The notes under the pieces were generated by a model. It searched no databases and was not told the origin of the DNA. It was given only the letters and a program-made list of their open reading frames with translations. This document shows positions 6,992 to 16,263 of a DNA stretch of 60,760 nucleotides, in pieces. This stretch comes from DATIYF01 sp035517775. Lineage in GTDB: Bacteria > Acidobacteriota > Terriglobia > Terriglobales > Acidobacteriaceae. The number at the start of each line of letters is the position of its first letter. Position 1 is the stretch's first letter. The DNA lies in assembly GCA_035517775.1 (NCBI GenBank), contig DATIYF010000037.1, positions 1 to 60,760 on the forward strand, read 5' to 3'. Made by a program: the position numbers and the translations under genes.

Positions 6992-9913
6992 ATGGAGGCG
7001 ATTCCCCCAGCGGCGGTGGCAGCGAACGTGCTAAACCCAGACGAAGGGAAACGCCTTTCTGGCGTCGGGAGGCCTCCGCGGCCCGTGAATCGCGAGTTCC
7101 ATGATCGGTTTACAGCAGTTCTGCTGGCCCTTCTGACGGTCACCGCCTTCCTATTTGCCTGGATCAATTTCCAGAAAGAACAAAGCTTTCAGATTCCCTA
7201 CGACGGTGTGTGGTGGGTAGAGCACCAGGGCCGGGTTGAGGCGCAGCGGGTCGAACCCAACGGGCCGGCGGCCAAGGCCGGCATCAAAGCCGGCGATCTG
7301 CTCACTGCGGTCAATCTTCGGCCGGTGAACAACGTCGCCGAAGTCAGCCATGAGTTGTATCGCACCGGGGTATGGTCGAAGGCAAGCTATTCGCTGGTCA
7401 GACAGTCGGTTCCGCTTGATGCCACGGCGGTGCTGGTACCGGCCGACCGGTCGCTCAACACCTGGCTGCGGCTGATCGCGCTGATTTATCTGGGCATTGG
7501 GCTTTACGTGCTGCTGCGGCGCTGGACCGCGCCCGGTTCCCTGCACTTTTACATCTTCTGCTTGGTCTCGTTCGTCTTTTACGCCTTCCACTACACGGGA
7601 AAGCTGAACTCGTTCGACTGGATCATTCTGTGGAGCAATGTCGTGGCCTGGCTGCTTCAGCCCGCATTGTTCCTGCACTTCGTGCTGGTATTTCCGGAGA
7701 AGCAGGAGTATGTGCGCCGGCACCGCTGGGCAATTCCGGCGATTTACGCTCCCGGCCTGGTTCTGCTGGGCATGAATGTGATCGCGCTGCGCTTCCTGCG
7801 CGCGAGCGAAGACCTGCGCTGGAACCTCGACCGGTTGCAAATGGGCTACCTGGCGGCTTTCTTCATCGCCGCGGCCATCGTGCTCTGGGATGGGTACCGG
7901 AAGGCCGGCACGCCGATTTTGCGGCAGCAATTGAAGTGGGTGACGCGCGGAACCATTCTGGCGATTACTCCATTCACGCTGCTCTACGTGCTCCCCTACC
8001 TCGCGGGCGCGCTGCCCACCGAGGTGATGAAGGTTTCGGTGCTCTCGCTGGGCGTACTGCCCTTGACCTTCGGCTACGCCATCTTCCGCTACCGGCTGAT
8101 GGATGTGGACCTGATCTTCAAGCGTGGCATGGTTTATACCCTGGCGGCGGCGGCGATTGTGGGAGCCTACTTCGCCATCGTGGCGGGAATCGCCGAGCTG
8201 GTGCACATGCGGGTGCCAAACTCGGGGCCGGCGGGCCTGGTGATCGCCATCGTGGTCACCGCGCTGCTGTTCGACCCGCTGCGCAAGTGGATTCAGGAGC
8301 GGGTGGACCAGTTCTTCTACCGCACCCGCTACGACTATCGCCGCACCCTGATCGAGTTCGGGCGCGAGCTGAGCTCTGAGACCGATCTGGACCGCATGCT
8401 CAATTCGGTCGAGAACCGCCTCTCCCGCACCTTGCTGGTGGACCGCATGGCGATTTTCATCGCTACGGGCGAGTCGGCGCCGAGCTTTGCGCTGGCCGGG
8501 TCGTTCGGCCTGACCCAGACCAGCGGCCTCGATCTGAGCTTCTTAACCGCGCCCCGGCCGGAGATGGGTGAAGGGCACCTGTTCTTCGAGAACACGCACC
8601 TGCTGCCGCGGGAGACGCCGCAAGCCCGGGCAACGATCGCCAGGCTGGACCTGAACTATTACATCCCCTGCCGCGCCCAGCAGCGCACCATCGCCTTCCT
8701 GGGGCTGGGTAAGACGGTCAAGGGCGATTTCCTTTCCAGTGAAGATGTGGAGTTGCTGGAGACCCTCGGCGGCTACCTGGGCATCGCCATTCAGAATGCG
8801 CGGCTGTACGCCTCGCTCGAGCAGAAAGCAGCGCAGTATGAACGGCTGAAAGACTTCAACGAGAACATCGTTGAATCCATCAACGTGGGCGTGATGGCCG
8901 TGGACATGGAGGACCGGATCGAGTCCTGGAACTCGCAGATGGAAGTGATGTACGCATTGCCGCGCTGGCAGGCGCTCACGCGGCGGCTCAGCGAGGTGCT
9001 GCCCGCGCCCTTCGCCGAGGAGTTTTACCGGGTACGGCAAAACCCGGGCATCCACAATCTCTACAAGTTCCGCCTGGTTACGCCCGCGGGAGAGACCCGT
9101 ATCGTAAATGTCGCCATTGCGCCGCTGGTGACGCGCAAGTTCAGCGTCATCGGCCGGCTGATTATCATGGATGACATTACCGAGCGGGTGGAGCTGGAAG
9201 CGCAGCTCTCCCAGGCAGACAAGCTCTCATCGATCGGGCTGCTCGCGGCCGGAGTGGCCCACGAAGTCAACACGCCCCTTGCCGTCATTTCGTCTTACGC
9301 GCAAATGCTCTCCAAGCAGCTGCAGGGAGATGCGCAGAAAAGCGCCTTGCTCGAGAAGATCACACGCCAGACCTTCCGGGCATCGGAAATCGTCAACAAC
9401 CTGCTGAACTTTTCCCGCACCAGCGGGACGGAGTTCACTGAGGTGGATGTCAACCGGGTCATCGTGGATACACTGGCCCTGCTGGAGCACCAGCTCAAGA
9501 CTGCCAAGATCGCGGTGCGAAACGAGCTTTGCCAGCACTTGCCGGCGATCAGCGGCAATGCCGGGCGGCTGCAGCAGGTGTTCCTCAATCTCTTCCTGAA
9601 CGCCCGCGACGCTATGCCCGCGGGCGGCACATTGCGCATCGCCACGGAAAACGGCGATGGCATCAGCGTGGCCGTCTCCGATACCGGAAGCGGCATCGCC
9701 GCCGAGCACATTCAGCGCATCTACGATCCGTTCTTTACGACTAAGAGTTCGCCGCGCGAGGGCCAGCCGAACCGGGGCACAGGATTGGGCCTTTCGGTCA
9801 CCTACGGCATTATCCAGGAGCACGCCGGAAAGATTCGCGTAGAAAGCCTGCCTGGACAGGGCACGACGTTTTATCTGGATTTCCCGCTGGTCAGGAAAAC
9901 GGTCAATGTCTGA
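6992..9913 (+). CDS. Membrane sensor histidine kinase with PDZ, GAF and PAS domains
   Basis: This 973-residue kinase is modular. One membrane helix (about 42-60) leads to a PDZ domain (about 75-130, with GPAAKAGIKAGDLL). A block of about eight further membrane helices follows (about 155-440), then a GAF-type domain (about 455-610), a PAS domain (about 630-730), HisKA and HATPase. The phosphorylated His is in GVAHEVNTPLAV (residue 757), followed by N (FLNLFLNARDAM), G1 (DTGSGI) and G2 (GTGLGL) boxes. The PDZ probably lies outside the cytoplasm and may read peptides or misfolded proteins. The gene overlaps the response-regulator gene by 8 bp, so the pair surely works together. The ATG at 6992 lacks a clear ribosome site. 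Confidence 0.93.
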   Translation: MEAIPPAAVAANVLNPDEGKRLSGVGRPPRPVNREFHDRFTAVLLALLTVTAFLFAWINFQKEQSFQIPYDGVWWVEHQGRVEAQRVEPNGPAAKAGIKAGDLLTAVNLRPVNNVAEVSHELYRTGVWSKASYSLVRQSVPLDATAVLVPADRSLNTWLRLIALIYLGIGLYVLLRRWTAPGSLHFYIFCLVSFVFYAFHYTGKLNSFDWIILWSNVVAWLLQPALFLHFVLVFPEKQEYVRRHRWAIPAIYAPGLVLLGMNVIALRFLRASEDLRWNLDRLQMGYLAAFFIAAAIVLWDGYRKAGTPILRQQLKWVTRGTILAITPFTLLYVLPYLAGALPTEVMKVSVLSLGVLPLTFGYAIFRYRLMDVDLIFKRGMVYTLAAAAIVGAYFAIVAGIAELVHMRVPNSGPAGLVIAIVVTALLFDPLRKWIQERVDQFFYRTRYDYRRTLIEFGRELSSETDLDRMLNSVENRLSRTLLVDRMAIFIATGESAPSFALAGSFGLTQTSGLDLSFLTAPRPEMGEGHLFFENTHLLPRETPQARATIARLDLNYYIPCRAQQRTIAFLGLGKTVKGDFLSSEDVELLETLGGYLGIAIQNARLYASLEQKAAQYERLKDFNENIVESINVGVMAVDMEDRIESWNSQMEVMYALPRWQALTRRLSEVLPAPFAEEFYRVRQNPGIHNLYKFRLVTPAGETRIVNVAIAPLVTRKFSVIGRLIIMDDITERVELEAQLSQADKLSSIGLLAAGVAHEVNTPLAVISSYAQMLSKQLQGDAQKSALLEKITRQTFRASEIVNNLLNFSRTSGTEFTEVDVNRVIVDTLALLEHQLKTAKIAVRNELCQHLPAISGNAGRLQQVFLNLFLNARDAMPAGGTLRIATENGDGISVAVSDTGSGIAAEHIQRIYDPFFTTKSSPREGQPNRGTGLGLSVTYGIIQEHAGKIRVESLPGQGTTFYLDFPLVRKTVNV

Positions 9914-11342
9914 AGCCGCTGTCATTACTCCGCGCAGCCCGGGCGATGCCCTGCCTTCGCCGGCGGGCACGGTCTTGATCATTGACGACGAGGCGGCGAT
10001 CCGCGAATCGCTGCAGACCCTGCTCGAAGTGGAGGGTTACGACGTCGAGCTGGCCGCGAGCGGCGAGCAAGGCCTGGCGCGTCTGGGCGAGCGCCCCTTC
10101 GACCTGGTTCTGCTGGATCTGGCGCTTCCTGATCGTAACGGATTGGAGCTGCTGGCCGAGCTGCGCCGACAGGACACGCAGCTTTCCGTGATCATGATAA
10201 CCGCCTATGGCACGGTGGAAAATGCCGTCAAGGCCATGCAGGCGGGCGCCGCCAACTTCATCCAGAAGCCCTGGGACAACGAAAAGCTGCTGGCCGACGT
10301 GCGCGCCGCCGTGGCCCGGCACCGGGCGGAAGAAGAGAACATCCAGCTCAAGCGGGCGCTCAAGAAACGCTACAGCTTTGAGAGTATCGTGGGCAAAAGC
10401 GAGCCCATGCTCAAGATTTTTGATCTGGTGGCGCAGGTCGCTCCCAGCCGCTCAACCGTGCTGCTGCAGGGCGAGAGCGGTACGGGCAAGGAGCTGATTG
10501 CCAAAGCCATCCACCTGAATTCTCCGCGCCGCGATCGCTCCTTCGTGCCGGTGAACACCGGGTCCATGCCGCCTGATCTGCTGGAATCCACCCTCTTCGG
10601 CCACGTAAAGGGCGCCTTCACCAGCGCCATCGCCTCGAAAAAGGGCCTGTTTGAAGTGGCCGACCACGGAACTCTATTTCTGGATGAGATCGGCACCATG
10701 GGTCTGGACACGCAGAGCAAGATTCTGCGCGTACTCCAGGACCGCAAGTTCATGCACCTGGGCGGCGTGCATGAAATTCAGGTGGATGTGCGCATCATCG
10801 CCGCCACTAACGTGGACTTGAAGCAACTGGTGCGCGACGGAAAGTTTCGCGAGGACCTGTTCTACCGGCTGAATGTCATCACCATTGATCTGCCGCCGCT
10901 GCGCCAGCGCAAGGAAGACATTCCTCCTTTAGTTGATTTCTTCCTGAAAAAATACTCAGAGGAAAACGAGCGGCCGCTGCGCAATATCACACCCGAGGCC
11001 CTGCGCCCCCTGATGACCTATGCCTGGCCGGGCAATGTGCGGGAACTCGAAAATGTGATCGAGCGCGCGGTGGTGCTTTCCTCGGGGACGCAGATTGGCG
11101 CCGAACTGCTGCCCGACCAGATTGCCGGCCGCGGCGCCGCGCTCCCCATGCTGGGCCATCGCGGAGACGCTTCGCTGTTTGACATCATGGAAGAATGCGA
11201 GCGCCAGATCATTGTCGACATGCTCGAGAAGTGCAACTGGAACCAGACCGAAACCGCCGAACGCTTCCGCGTTCCTCTTTCCACCCTCAACCAGAAAATC
11301 AAGCGCCTGAATATCGAGATCAAGAAGAAGGGGCGCGAGTAG
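9906..11342 (+). CDS. Sigma-54-dependent response regulator, NtrC/AtoC type
   Basis: A 478-residue protein. The receiver domain (about 21-135) has the phospho-acceptor Asp71, Thr99 and Lys121. The AAA+ domain (about 160-390) has Walker A GESGTGKE at 189-196 and Walker B GTLFLDEI at 255-262. A Fis-type helix-turn-helix ends the protein (NWNQTETAERFRVPLSTLNQKI). It should activate RNA polymerase carrying sigma-54 once phosphorylated by the kinase encoded just upstream. The sigma-54 contact loop reads GAFTSA (236-241) instead of the usual GAFTGA, and the preceding segment reads VNTGSMPP where NCAAIPE is typical. The ATG lies within the end of the kinase gene, suggesting translational coupling. 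Confidence 0.94.
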   Translation: MSEAAVITPRSPGDALPSPAGTVLIIDDEAAIRESLQTLLEVEGYDVELAASGEQGLARLGERPFDLVLLDLALPDRNGLELLAELRRQDTQLSVIMITAYGTVENAVKAMQAGAANFIQKPWDNEKLLADVRAAVARHRAEEENIQLKRALKKRYSFESIVGKSEPMLKIFDLVAQVAPSRSTVLLQGESGTGKELIAKAIHLNSPRRDRSFVPVNTGSMPPDLLESTLFGHVKGAFTSAIASKKGLFEVADHGTLFLDEIGTMGLDTQSKILRVLQDRKFMHLGGVHEIQVDVRIIAATNVDLKQLVRDGKFREDLFYRLNVITIDLPPLRQRKEDIPPLVDFFLKKYSEENERPLRNITPEALRPLMTYAWPGNVRELENVIERAVVLSSGTQIGAELLPDQIAGRGAALPMLGHRGDASLFDIMEECERQIIVDMLEKCNWNQTETAERFRVPLSTLNQKIKRLNIEIKKKGRE

Positions 11343-11357
11343 GGCAATCAAGCCCGG

Positions 11358-11373
11358 TATTTGGCACTTGGCC
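11358..11373. repeat. Heptamer-word repeat (TTTGGCACTTGGCC)
   Basis: Two tandem TTGGC words at 7-bp spacing follow the response-regulator gene. The same words, in longer inverted arrangements, recur at 28727-28848 and 33893-33980, always between genes. Function unknown. Confidence 0.45.
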
Positions 11374-11460
11374 GTTTGCGATCACAAGAGATTCCCGCAG
11401 ATATCTTCACACCTGACTGCCGACTGCTCTCTTCTGCTATAGTTCCGTGAGAACACGTGC

Positions 11461-12270
11461 ATGGCAGCCGGAGACCTATTTAGCGGCGTAGAGCTGATTT
11501 CGCCCAGCGACTGGGCCAAGCAGCAGCTCAAGTCGGTGCAGGACTATGCCGTCCTTTCGGCAACCGCGCTGGCCAACCTGTTCCGCCGTCCCCTGTATGT
11601 CGCCGATATTATGCAGCAGGCCGACCTGATCGGCGTCGGCTCCCTCCCCATCGTCGCACTCACCGGATGCTTTACCGGGGCGGTGCTGGCGCTGAACAGC
11701 GCCAACACCTTGCAGCGATTTGGCTCGCTTTCGCTCATCGGCCAACTGGTGGCCGTGGGTATGGTAACCGAACTGGGCCCCGTCATTACCGGACTCATGG
11801 TGGCCGGCCGCAATGCTTCCGGCATGGCCAGCGAACTGGGCTCCATGATCGTGACCGAGCAGATTGACGCCATGCGCGCTCTGGGTACCGACCCCACCAA
11901 AAAGCTGGTGACCCCGCGCGTGGTCTCCACCGTTTTCATGCTTTTCTTTCTGACCATCCTTTCTGACGCGTTGGGACTGCTGGGCGGGGGCGCGGTCGCC
12001 AGCCTGATGTTCGGTATGGACTGGCACCAGTATTGGACTTCGGCCTGGCAGATTCTGGCTTATCAGGATGTGCTCACCGGCCTGGTGAAGCCGCTGCTCT
12101 TCGGCTTGATCATCGCCACCATCGGCTGCTACTACGGAATGTCGGCGCGGGGAGGAACTCAGGGGGTGGGCCGGGCCACCACCCAGGCTGTGGTCGCTTC
12201 TTCCATTCTCATTATTATGGTGGATTTTTTCACCACCCGCTTCCTCATGACGGTGCTGGGGCACCGGTAA
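11461..12270 (+). CDS. mlaE: MlaE-type ABC transporter permease
   Basis: A 269-residue permease of the MlaE/YrbE family, with five or six membrane helices and the family signature ELGPVITGLMVAGRNASGMASELGSM (positions about 103-128) followed by EQIDAMRALGTDP. In Gram-negative bacteria this protein joins MlaF and an MCE-domain protein in moving phospholipids between the inner and outer membranes. The next gene, the ATPase, starts at the base after the stop codon, so the two are translated together. No MCE-domain gene (mlaD) and no mlaB follow in this window. The ATG at 11461 comes 118 bp after the response-regulator gene, in a leader with a heptamer-type repeat. Confidence 0.93.
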   Translation: MAAGDLFSGVELISPSDWAKQQLKSVQDYAVLSATALANLFRRPLYVADIMQQADLIGVGSLPIVALTGCFTGAVLALNSANTLQRFGSLSLIGQLVAVGMVTELGPVITGLMVAGRNASGMASELGSMIVTEQIDAMRALGTDPTKKLVTPRVVSTVFMLFFLTILSDALGLLGGGAVASLMFGMDWHQYWTSAWQILAYQDVLTGLVKPLLFGLIIATIGCYYGMSARGGTQGVGRATTQAVVASSILIIMVDFFTTRFLMTVLGHR

Positions 12271-13119
12271 ATGGCTGCGCCGCCCACCGCGCTCGAAGCA
12301 GCCAGCCGGCCGGCCCAGAGCGCTTCCGACCCCATCGTTCGCTTCCAGGATGTCTCCATTGCCTTTGAAGACAAGCCCCTGCTGGATGGTATCTCCTTTC
12401 AGTTGGCGCGGGGAGAAACCAAGGCCCTACTGGGCGTCGCCGGATCGGGCAAAAGCACGATCCTCAAGCTCACGCTTGGCCTGATCAAACCCGACAGCGG
12501 CAGCATCTACGTTCTGGGCGAAGATGTGACCCGGATGAGCGAAGAGCAGCTTTTCGATTTGCGGCGCAACATCGGCATTGTGTTTCAGGAAAGCGCGCTG
12601 TTTGATTCCCTGACGGTGCGCGATAACGTCGCCTTCCGGCTCATGGAAGAGGGCGGCACCTCGGAGGAAGAGATCGAGCGGCGAGTGCTGGAAGCGCTGA
12701 GGTTCGTGGAGCTGGAACGAACCGTGAACATGTTTCCGGCGGAGCTTTCCGGCGGTATGCGCCGGCGCGTGGGCATCGCCCGCACCATCATTACCCAGCC
12801 GGAAGTCCTGCTCTACGACTCGCCCACCGGCGGGCTGGACCCGGTCACATCCAATACCATCATCGAACTGATCGTGAAGCAGCGTGACCTTTACAAGATC
12901 AGCTCGCTGCTGGTTTCCCACCGCCTGCAGGACGCTTTCACCATGGCGACCCACTATTTCGACCGCAAGACAAATCACATGCAGCCGCTGCCGCCAGAAG
13001 CGCGCCGCGAGGTCCCCATTACATTTCTGGTTTTGCGCGACAGCAAAGTGATCTTTGACGGCGATGCCCACGAACTGGAGCATACCCGGGACGAGTACAT
13101 CCGGGAATACATCTCGTAG
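12271..13119 (+). CDS. mlaF: MlaF-type ABC transporter ATPase
   Basis: A 282-residue ATP-binding protein with Walker A GVAGSGKST (about 55-63), Q-loop FQESALF, signature LSGGMRRRVGIAR (about 159-171), Walker B VLLYDSPTGGLDP and switch His SHRLQD. SGGM and DSPTGGLDP (where others have DEPTAGLDP) are typical of the MlaF family, including the odd Ser in place of the catalytic-region Glu. Acts with the MlaE permease encoded immediately upstream. It meets the opposite-strand gene 13143-13607 tail to tail, with a GC-rich repeat of GGCC words in the 23-bp gap. Confidence 0.92.
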   Translation: MAAPPTALEAASRPAQSASDPIVRFQDVSIAFEDKPLLDGISFQLARGETKALLGVAGSGKSTILKLTLGLIKPDSGSIYVLGEDVTRMSEEQLFDLRRNIGIVFQESALFDSLTVRDNVAFRLMEEGGTSEEEIERRVLEALRFVELERTVNMFPAELSGGMRRRVGIARTIITQPEVLLYDSPTGGLDPVTSNTIIELIVKQRDLYKISSLLVSHRLQDAFTMATHYFDRKTNHMQPLPPEARREVPITFLVLRDSKVIFDGDAHELEHTRDEYIREYIS

Positions 13120-13142
13120 CCGGCCCGGCCGGCCGGCAATCG

Positions 13143-13607
13143 CTAATCCGCGGCCTTCGATTCCGCCATTGCCTTGCGGCGGGCCGCAATCTGCCTCTCC
13201 ACTGTCTTCAGGAACTCGCGGCCCTTCTTCGAGCTCTTGATCAGGGTCTCGATATTGCCGTAGAGCAGGGGATTTTGCGTCTTTTCGCGCAATTCTTTAA
13301 GAAAAGGCTGCACCTTGGCAAAGACGAAGAACATTTCTCCGCTCACGCTGGGCTCGAGGAACAACTCCTGGTTCACGGCGCCGCGCAGGGCCAGCGCTGC
13401 CGCCATGCTCCAGTAGCCGCTCACCTGGCGCAGCCAGTTATTCTCCTCCGTGCCCATAGCCGCGATGATCTTCATAAAATCGTCACTGCTCTCAGGCCAG
13501 AACTTGGCAAACCACCAGTGCCGGGCCTTGCGCATCTCTGACTCGCGGCGCAGATCGTAGAGGTTCAGGATTACTTGTGCATCGGAAGCAGTGGCTCGCT
13601 TCGACAT
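13143..13607 (-). CDS. Hypothetical protein, 154 residues
   Basis: A soluble-looking 154-residue alpha-helical protein rich in aromatic residues in the first half (RHWWFAKFWPESSDDF) and ending in a basic and acidic helix. No motif, signal peptide or membrane helix is visible. The ATG at 13607 has a good ribosome site, GGAGG, 5 nt upstream, so the gene is real. It stands alone between mlaF (convergent) and topA (same strand, 75 bp upstream). I do not recognise the family. Confidence 0.75.
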   Translation of the reverse strand: MSKRATASDAQVILNLYDLRRESEMRKARHWWFAKFWPESSDDFMKIIAAMGTEENNWLRQVSGYWSMAAALALRGAVNQELFLEPSVSGEMFFVFAKVQPFLKELREKTQNPLLYGNIETLIKSSKKGREFLKTVERQIAARRKAMAESKAAD

Positions 13608-13682
13608 ATCTTCCTCCGTAAATGTAACCGCTAATTGGGCCGGGACTCTAAAGCAATCCCGGCGTCACGGTCTGCCAGGGAC

Positions 13683-16151
13683 TCAGCCGGTAGTGGCCGC
13701 CGCTTCCACCGGCACAGGCCGTTCGTAGTCGCATTCCTTGTTGGGACAGGCGATCACCGGGCCGGATTTCAACGTTTTTTCCACTAGATACTCGCTGCCG
13801 CAGCTCGGGCATTTTTCCGCAATCGGCTTGTTGGCGGATGTGAATTTGCACTTGGGGTACTCGGAGCATCCGTAGAAGGTATTTCCCTTGCGAGCGCGCT
13901 TCTCCACCAGCTCGCCCTCTTTGCAGAGCGGGCACTTCACGCCGATGAAATTCTGCTTGACGTATTTGCAATCCGGGTATCCGCTGCATGCCGTGAATTC
14001 GCCGTAGCGCCCGTGGCGGATCATGAGATTCCGGCCGCACTTGGGGCAAAGCTCGTCCAGCGGAATGTCGGGAACTTTCTTGCCCTGGTCGAGGCGGCGC
14101 GTGGTCTTGCAATCGGGATAGCCGGTGCAGGCCATGAACTGCCCGAACCGGCCCCGCTTCAGCACCATCACCCGGCCGCAGTTTTCGCAGTACTCCTCCT
14201 GCGTGGTTTCCTGCAGATCGGCGGAATCGAGATCGGGCAGATTGATGGGATTCTCTTTGGTGAACGTGCAGCTATTGGGATCTTCTTTGTCGTAAGAACT
14301 GCAAGCGTAGAACGACCCGTGCTTGCCCCACTTAATAACCAGCGGCGAACCGCAGCGCTCGCACTTTTCATCCGTGGGCTTCTCCATACGCTTGATGTTT
14401 TCCATGTGCTTGGCAGCGTATTTCAGGTCCTTGGCGAAGCGCTTGTAAAACTCGGCCAGAGCGTTGGTCCAGGTCTCTTTGCCTTCTTCGATCTCGTCGA
14501 GCTCTTCTTCCAGGCGGGCGGTGTACTGCACGTCGAAGATGTCGCGGAAGTTTTCCACCAGTAGATCGGTGACCACCAGGCCGATCTCCGTGGGCACGAA
14601 CTTGCCGCCCAATTTCTGTACGTACTGCCGCTCCTGAATCGTGCTCAGGATGGCAGAGTACGTGGAAGGCCGGCCGATGCCGCGCTCTTCCAGTTCCTTG
14701 ACCAGCGAAGCTTCGTTGTAGCGCGGCGGCGGCTCCGTGAAGTGCTGCTCCGGCTTGAGCTCGCGCAAACTGAGTTTCTGCCCGGGCTCGAGCGGCGGCA
14801 GTTTGTGTTTCAGTTCCTCGTCTGCTTCGTCTCTGCCTTCCTTCGACTCCTCGTACACCTTCAGAAAACCATCGAATTTCTGCACGGAACCGGTCACCCG
14901 GAACCAGAAGGTGTCAGCGCCGGATTTAGCGTCGATATCCACGGTAGTCTGGTCGAAGATCGCAGGCGTAATCTGCGAAGCCACGAAGCGCTGCCAGATC
15001 AGCTTGTAAACCTTGTACTCGTCTTCTTTCAGGTATTGCTTGATCTGATCGGGATGGCGCATGGCCGAAGTCGGGCGAATGGCCTCATGCGCCGCCTGGG
15101 CTTCCTTTTTCTCCTTATATGTATTGGGAGAAGCGGGCAGATAAGGCTCGCCGTATTCTTTGCCAATGTACTCGCGGACCTCCGTCAACGCCTCCGGCGC
15201 CACCCGGGTGGAATCGGTACGCATGTAGGTGATCAGGCCAATAGAGCCCTCTTCCCCCAGCTCCACGCCTTCGTAGAGCCGCTGGGCGATCATCATGGTG
15301 CGCTTCACGCTGAAGCGCAGTTTGCGGGAAGAATCCTGCTGCAGCTTGCTGGTGGTGAAAGGCGGCGCGGCGTTGCGGCGGCGCTCCTTGCGGTCCACGC
15401 TGCGCACCACCCACTCCGCTTTTTCCAGCGCGGCGCGAAGCTTTTCCGCTTCCTCGCCGTTGGGAATCTCGATCTTCTCTTCGCCCTTGCCCAGGAAGCG
15501 CGCATCGAAGGCCGGCGGCTTGGCCGCGGCCAGATGGGCGTCAATGGTCCAGTATTCCTGCTTCTCGAACGCCTTGATTTCGCGTTCGCGCTCGACGATC
15601 AGGCGTAGAGCCACGGTCTGCACGCGGCCAGCCGAGAGCCCACGGCGCACTTTATCCCAGAGCAGAGGCGAAACCTGATAGCCCACCAGCCGGTCGAGCA
15701 CGCGGCGGGCCTGCTGTGCATCCACCAGGTGGCGATCAATGCCGCGGGGATGCTCAAATGCCTCCTGCACTGCGCGCTTGGTAATTTCGTTGAAGGTGAC
15801 GCGGCGGATGCGCTCGCCCTCTGCATTTTTCTTCTTTTTCTTTTTGCTGCCATTGCCCAGCTCGTCGGCGAGATGCGCAGCAATGGCCTCGCCTTCACGG
15901 TCCGGGTCAGGCGCCAGGTAAATCGTATCCACCGACTGCGCCAGCTTCTTCAGCTTGGCCAGCACCTTCTCTTTACCCGGGATGACAATGTATTCGGTCT
16001 CGAAATCATTGTCCGTATCCACGCCCAGCGTGCTTTTGGGCAGGTCTTTCACGTGGCCGAAGGAAGCTTCGACCGTGAAGCCTTTGCCAAGATATTTCTG
16101 GATCGCTTTCGCCTTCCCCGGCGACTCGATGATGACTAAACCTTTTGCCAA
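13683..16151 (-). CDS. topA: DNA topoisomerase I (type IA) with five C-terminal zinc ribbons
   Basis: An 822-residue topoisomerase that relaxes negative supercoils by cutting one strand. The TOPRIM domain opens the protein (GLVIIESPGKAKAI, then DPDREGEA near residue 80). The catalytic tyrosine is Tyr309 in ITYMRTDSTR. Five four-cysteine zinc-ribbon modules follow from about residue 590 (CERCG, CENCG, CPKCG, CPLCK, CPSCG). Start: the frame opens with TTG at 16151, preceded by GAGGA 4 nt away, and the result MAKGLVII is the standard N-terminus, so I accept TTG. A run of six lysines (GSKKKKKKNAEG, about residue 105) is inserted in the loop before VTFNEITKRAV. Upstream by 112 bp on the same strand is dprA. 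Confidence 0.95.
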   Translation of the reverse strand: MAKGLVIIESPGKAKAIQKYLGKGFTVEASFGHVKDLPKSTLGVDTDNDFETEYIVIPGKEKVLAKLKKLAQSVDTIYLAPDPDREGEAIAAHLADELGNGSKKKKKKNAEGERIRRVTFNEITKRAVQEAFEHPRGIDRHLVDAQQARRVLDRLVGYQVSPLLWDKVRRGLSAGRVQTVALRLIVEREREIKAFEKQEYWTIDAHLAAAKPPAFDARFLGKGEEKIEIPNGEEAEKLRAALEKAEWVVRSVDRKERRRNAAPPFTTSKLQQDSSRKLRFSVKRTMMIAQRLYEGVELGEEGSIGLITYMRTDSTRVAPEALTEVREYIGKEYGEPYLPASPNTYKEKKEAQAAHEAIRPTSAMRHPDQIKQYLKEDEYKVYKLIWQRFVASQITPAIFDQTTVDIDAKSGADTFWFRVTGSVQKFDGFLKVYEESKEGRDEADEELKHKLPPLEPGQKLSLRELKPEQHFTEPPPRYNEASLVKELEERGIGRPSTYSAILSTIQERQYVQKLGGKFVPTEIGLVVTDLLVENFRDIFDVQYTARLEEELDEIEEGKETWTNALAEFYKRFAKDLKYAAKHMENIKRMEKPTDEKCERCGSPLVIKWGKHGSFYACSSYDKEDPNSCTFTKENPINLPDLDSADLQETTQEEYCENCGRVMVLKRGRFGQFMACTGYPDCKTTRRLDQGKKVPDIPLDELCPKCGRNLMIRHGRYGEFTACSGYPDCKYVKQNFIGVKCPLCKEGELVEKRARKGNTFYGCSEYPKCKFTSANKPIAEKCPSCGSEYLVEKTLKSGPVIACPNKECDYERPVPVEAAATTG

Positions 16152-16195
16152 TGGTTCCTCAATGGGTAGATTCTGGTTTTGAAGCTAGCACGAAT

Positions 16196-16224
16196 GGCAA
16201 GCTGGCAACAAGTTACAGCTTGCC
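16196..16224. repeat. Inverted repeat GGCAAGCTG/CAGCTTGCC in the topA leader
   Basis: Nine-bp perfect arms (16196-16204, 16216-16224) are separated by 11 nt, in the 112-bp gap between dprA and topA. No T-tract follows on either strand, so it is not a classical terminator. Next to it, CTGGCTCCTGGCTGCTGGCTC is a run of repeated CTGGCT words. It could be an mRNA stem in the dprA-topA transcript. Confidence 0.4.
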
Positions 16225-16263
16225 GCTTCTGGCTCCTGGCTGCTGGCTCAACACCCGCGAGCA

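Noticed and set aside
7151..8206. Minus-strand open frame of 351 codons
   Set aside because: Antisense of the histidine kinase membrane domain; composition (Gln/Arg/His-rich) is that of GC-rich shadow frames.
11461..13119. Sigma-54 type promoter before mlaE
   Set aside because: No GG-N10-GC at the -24/-12 positions that I could place with confidence in the 118-bp gap.
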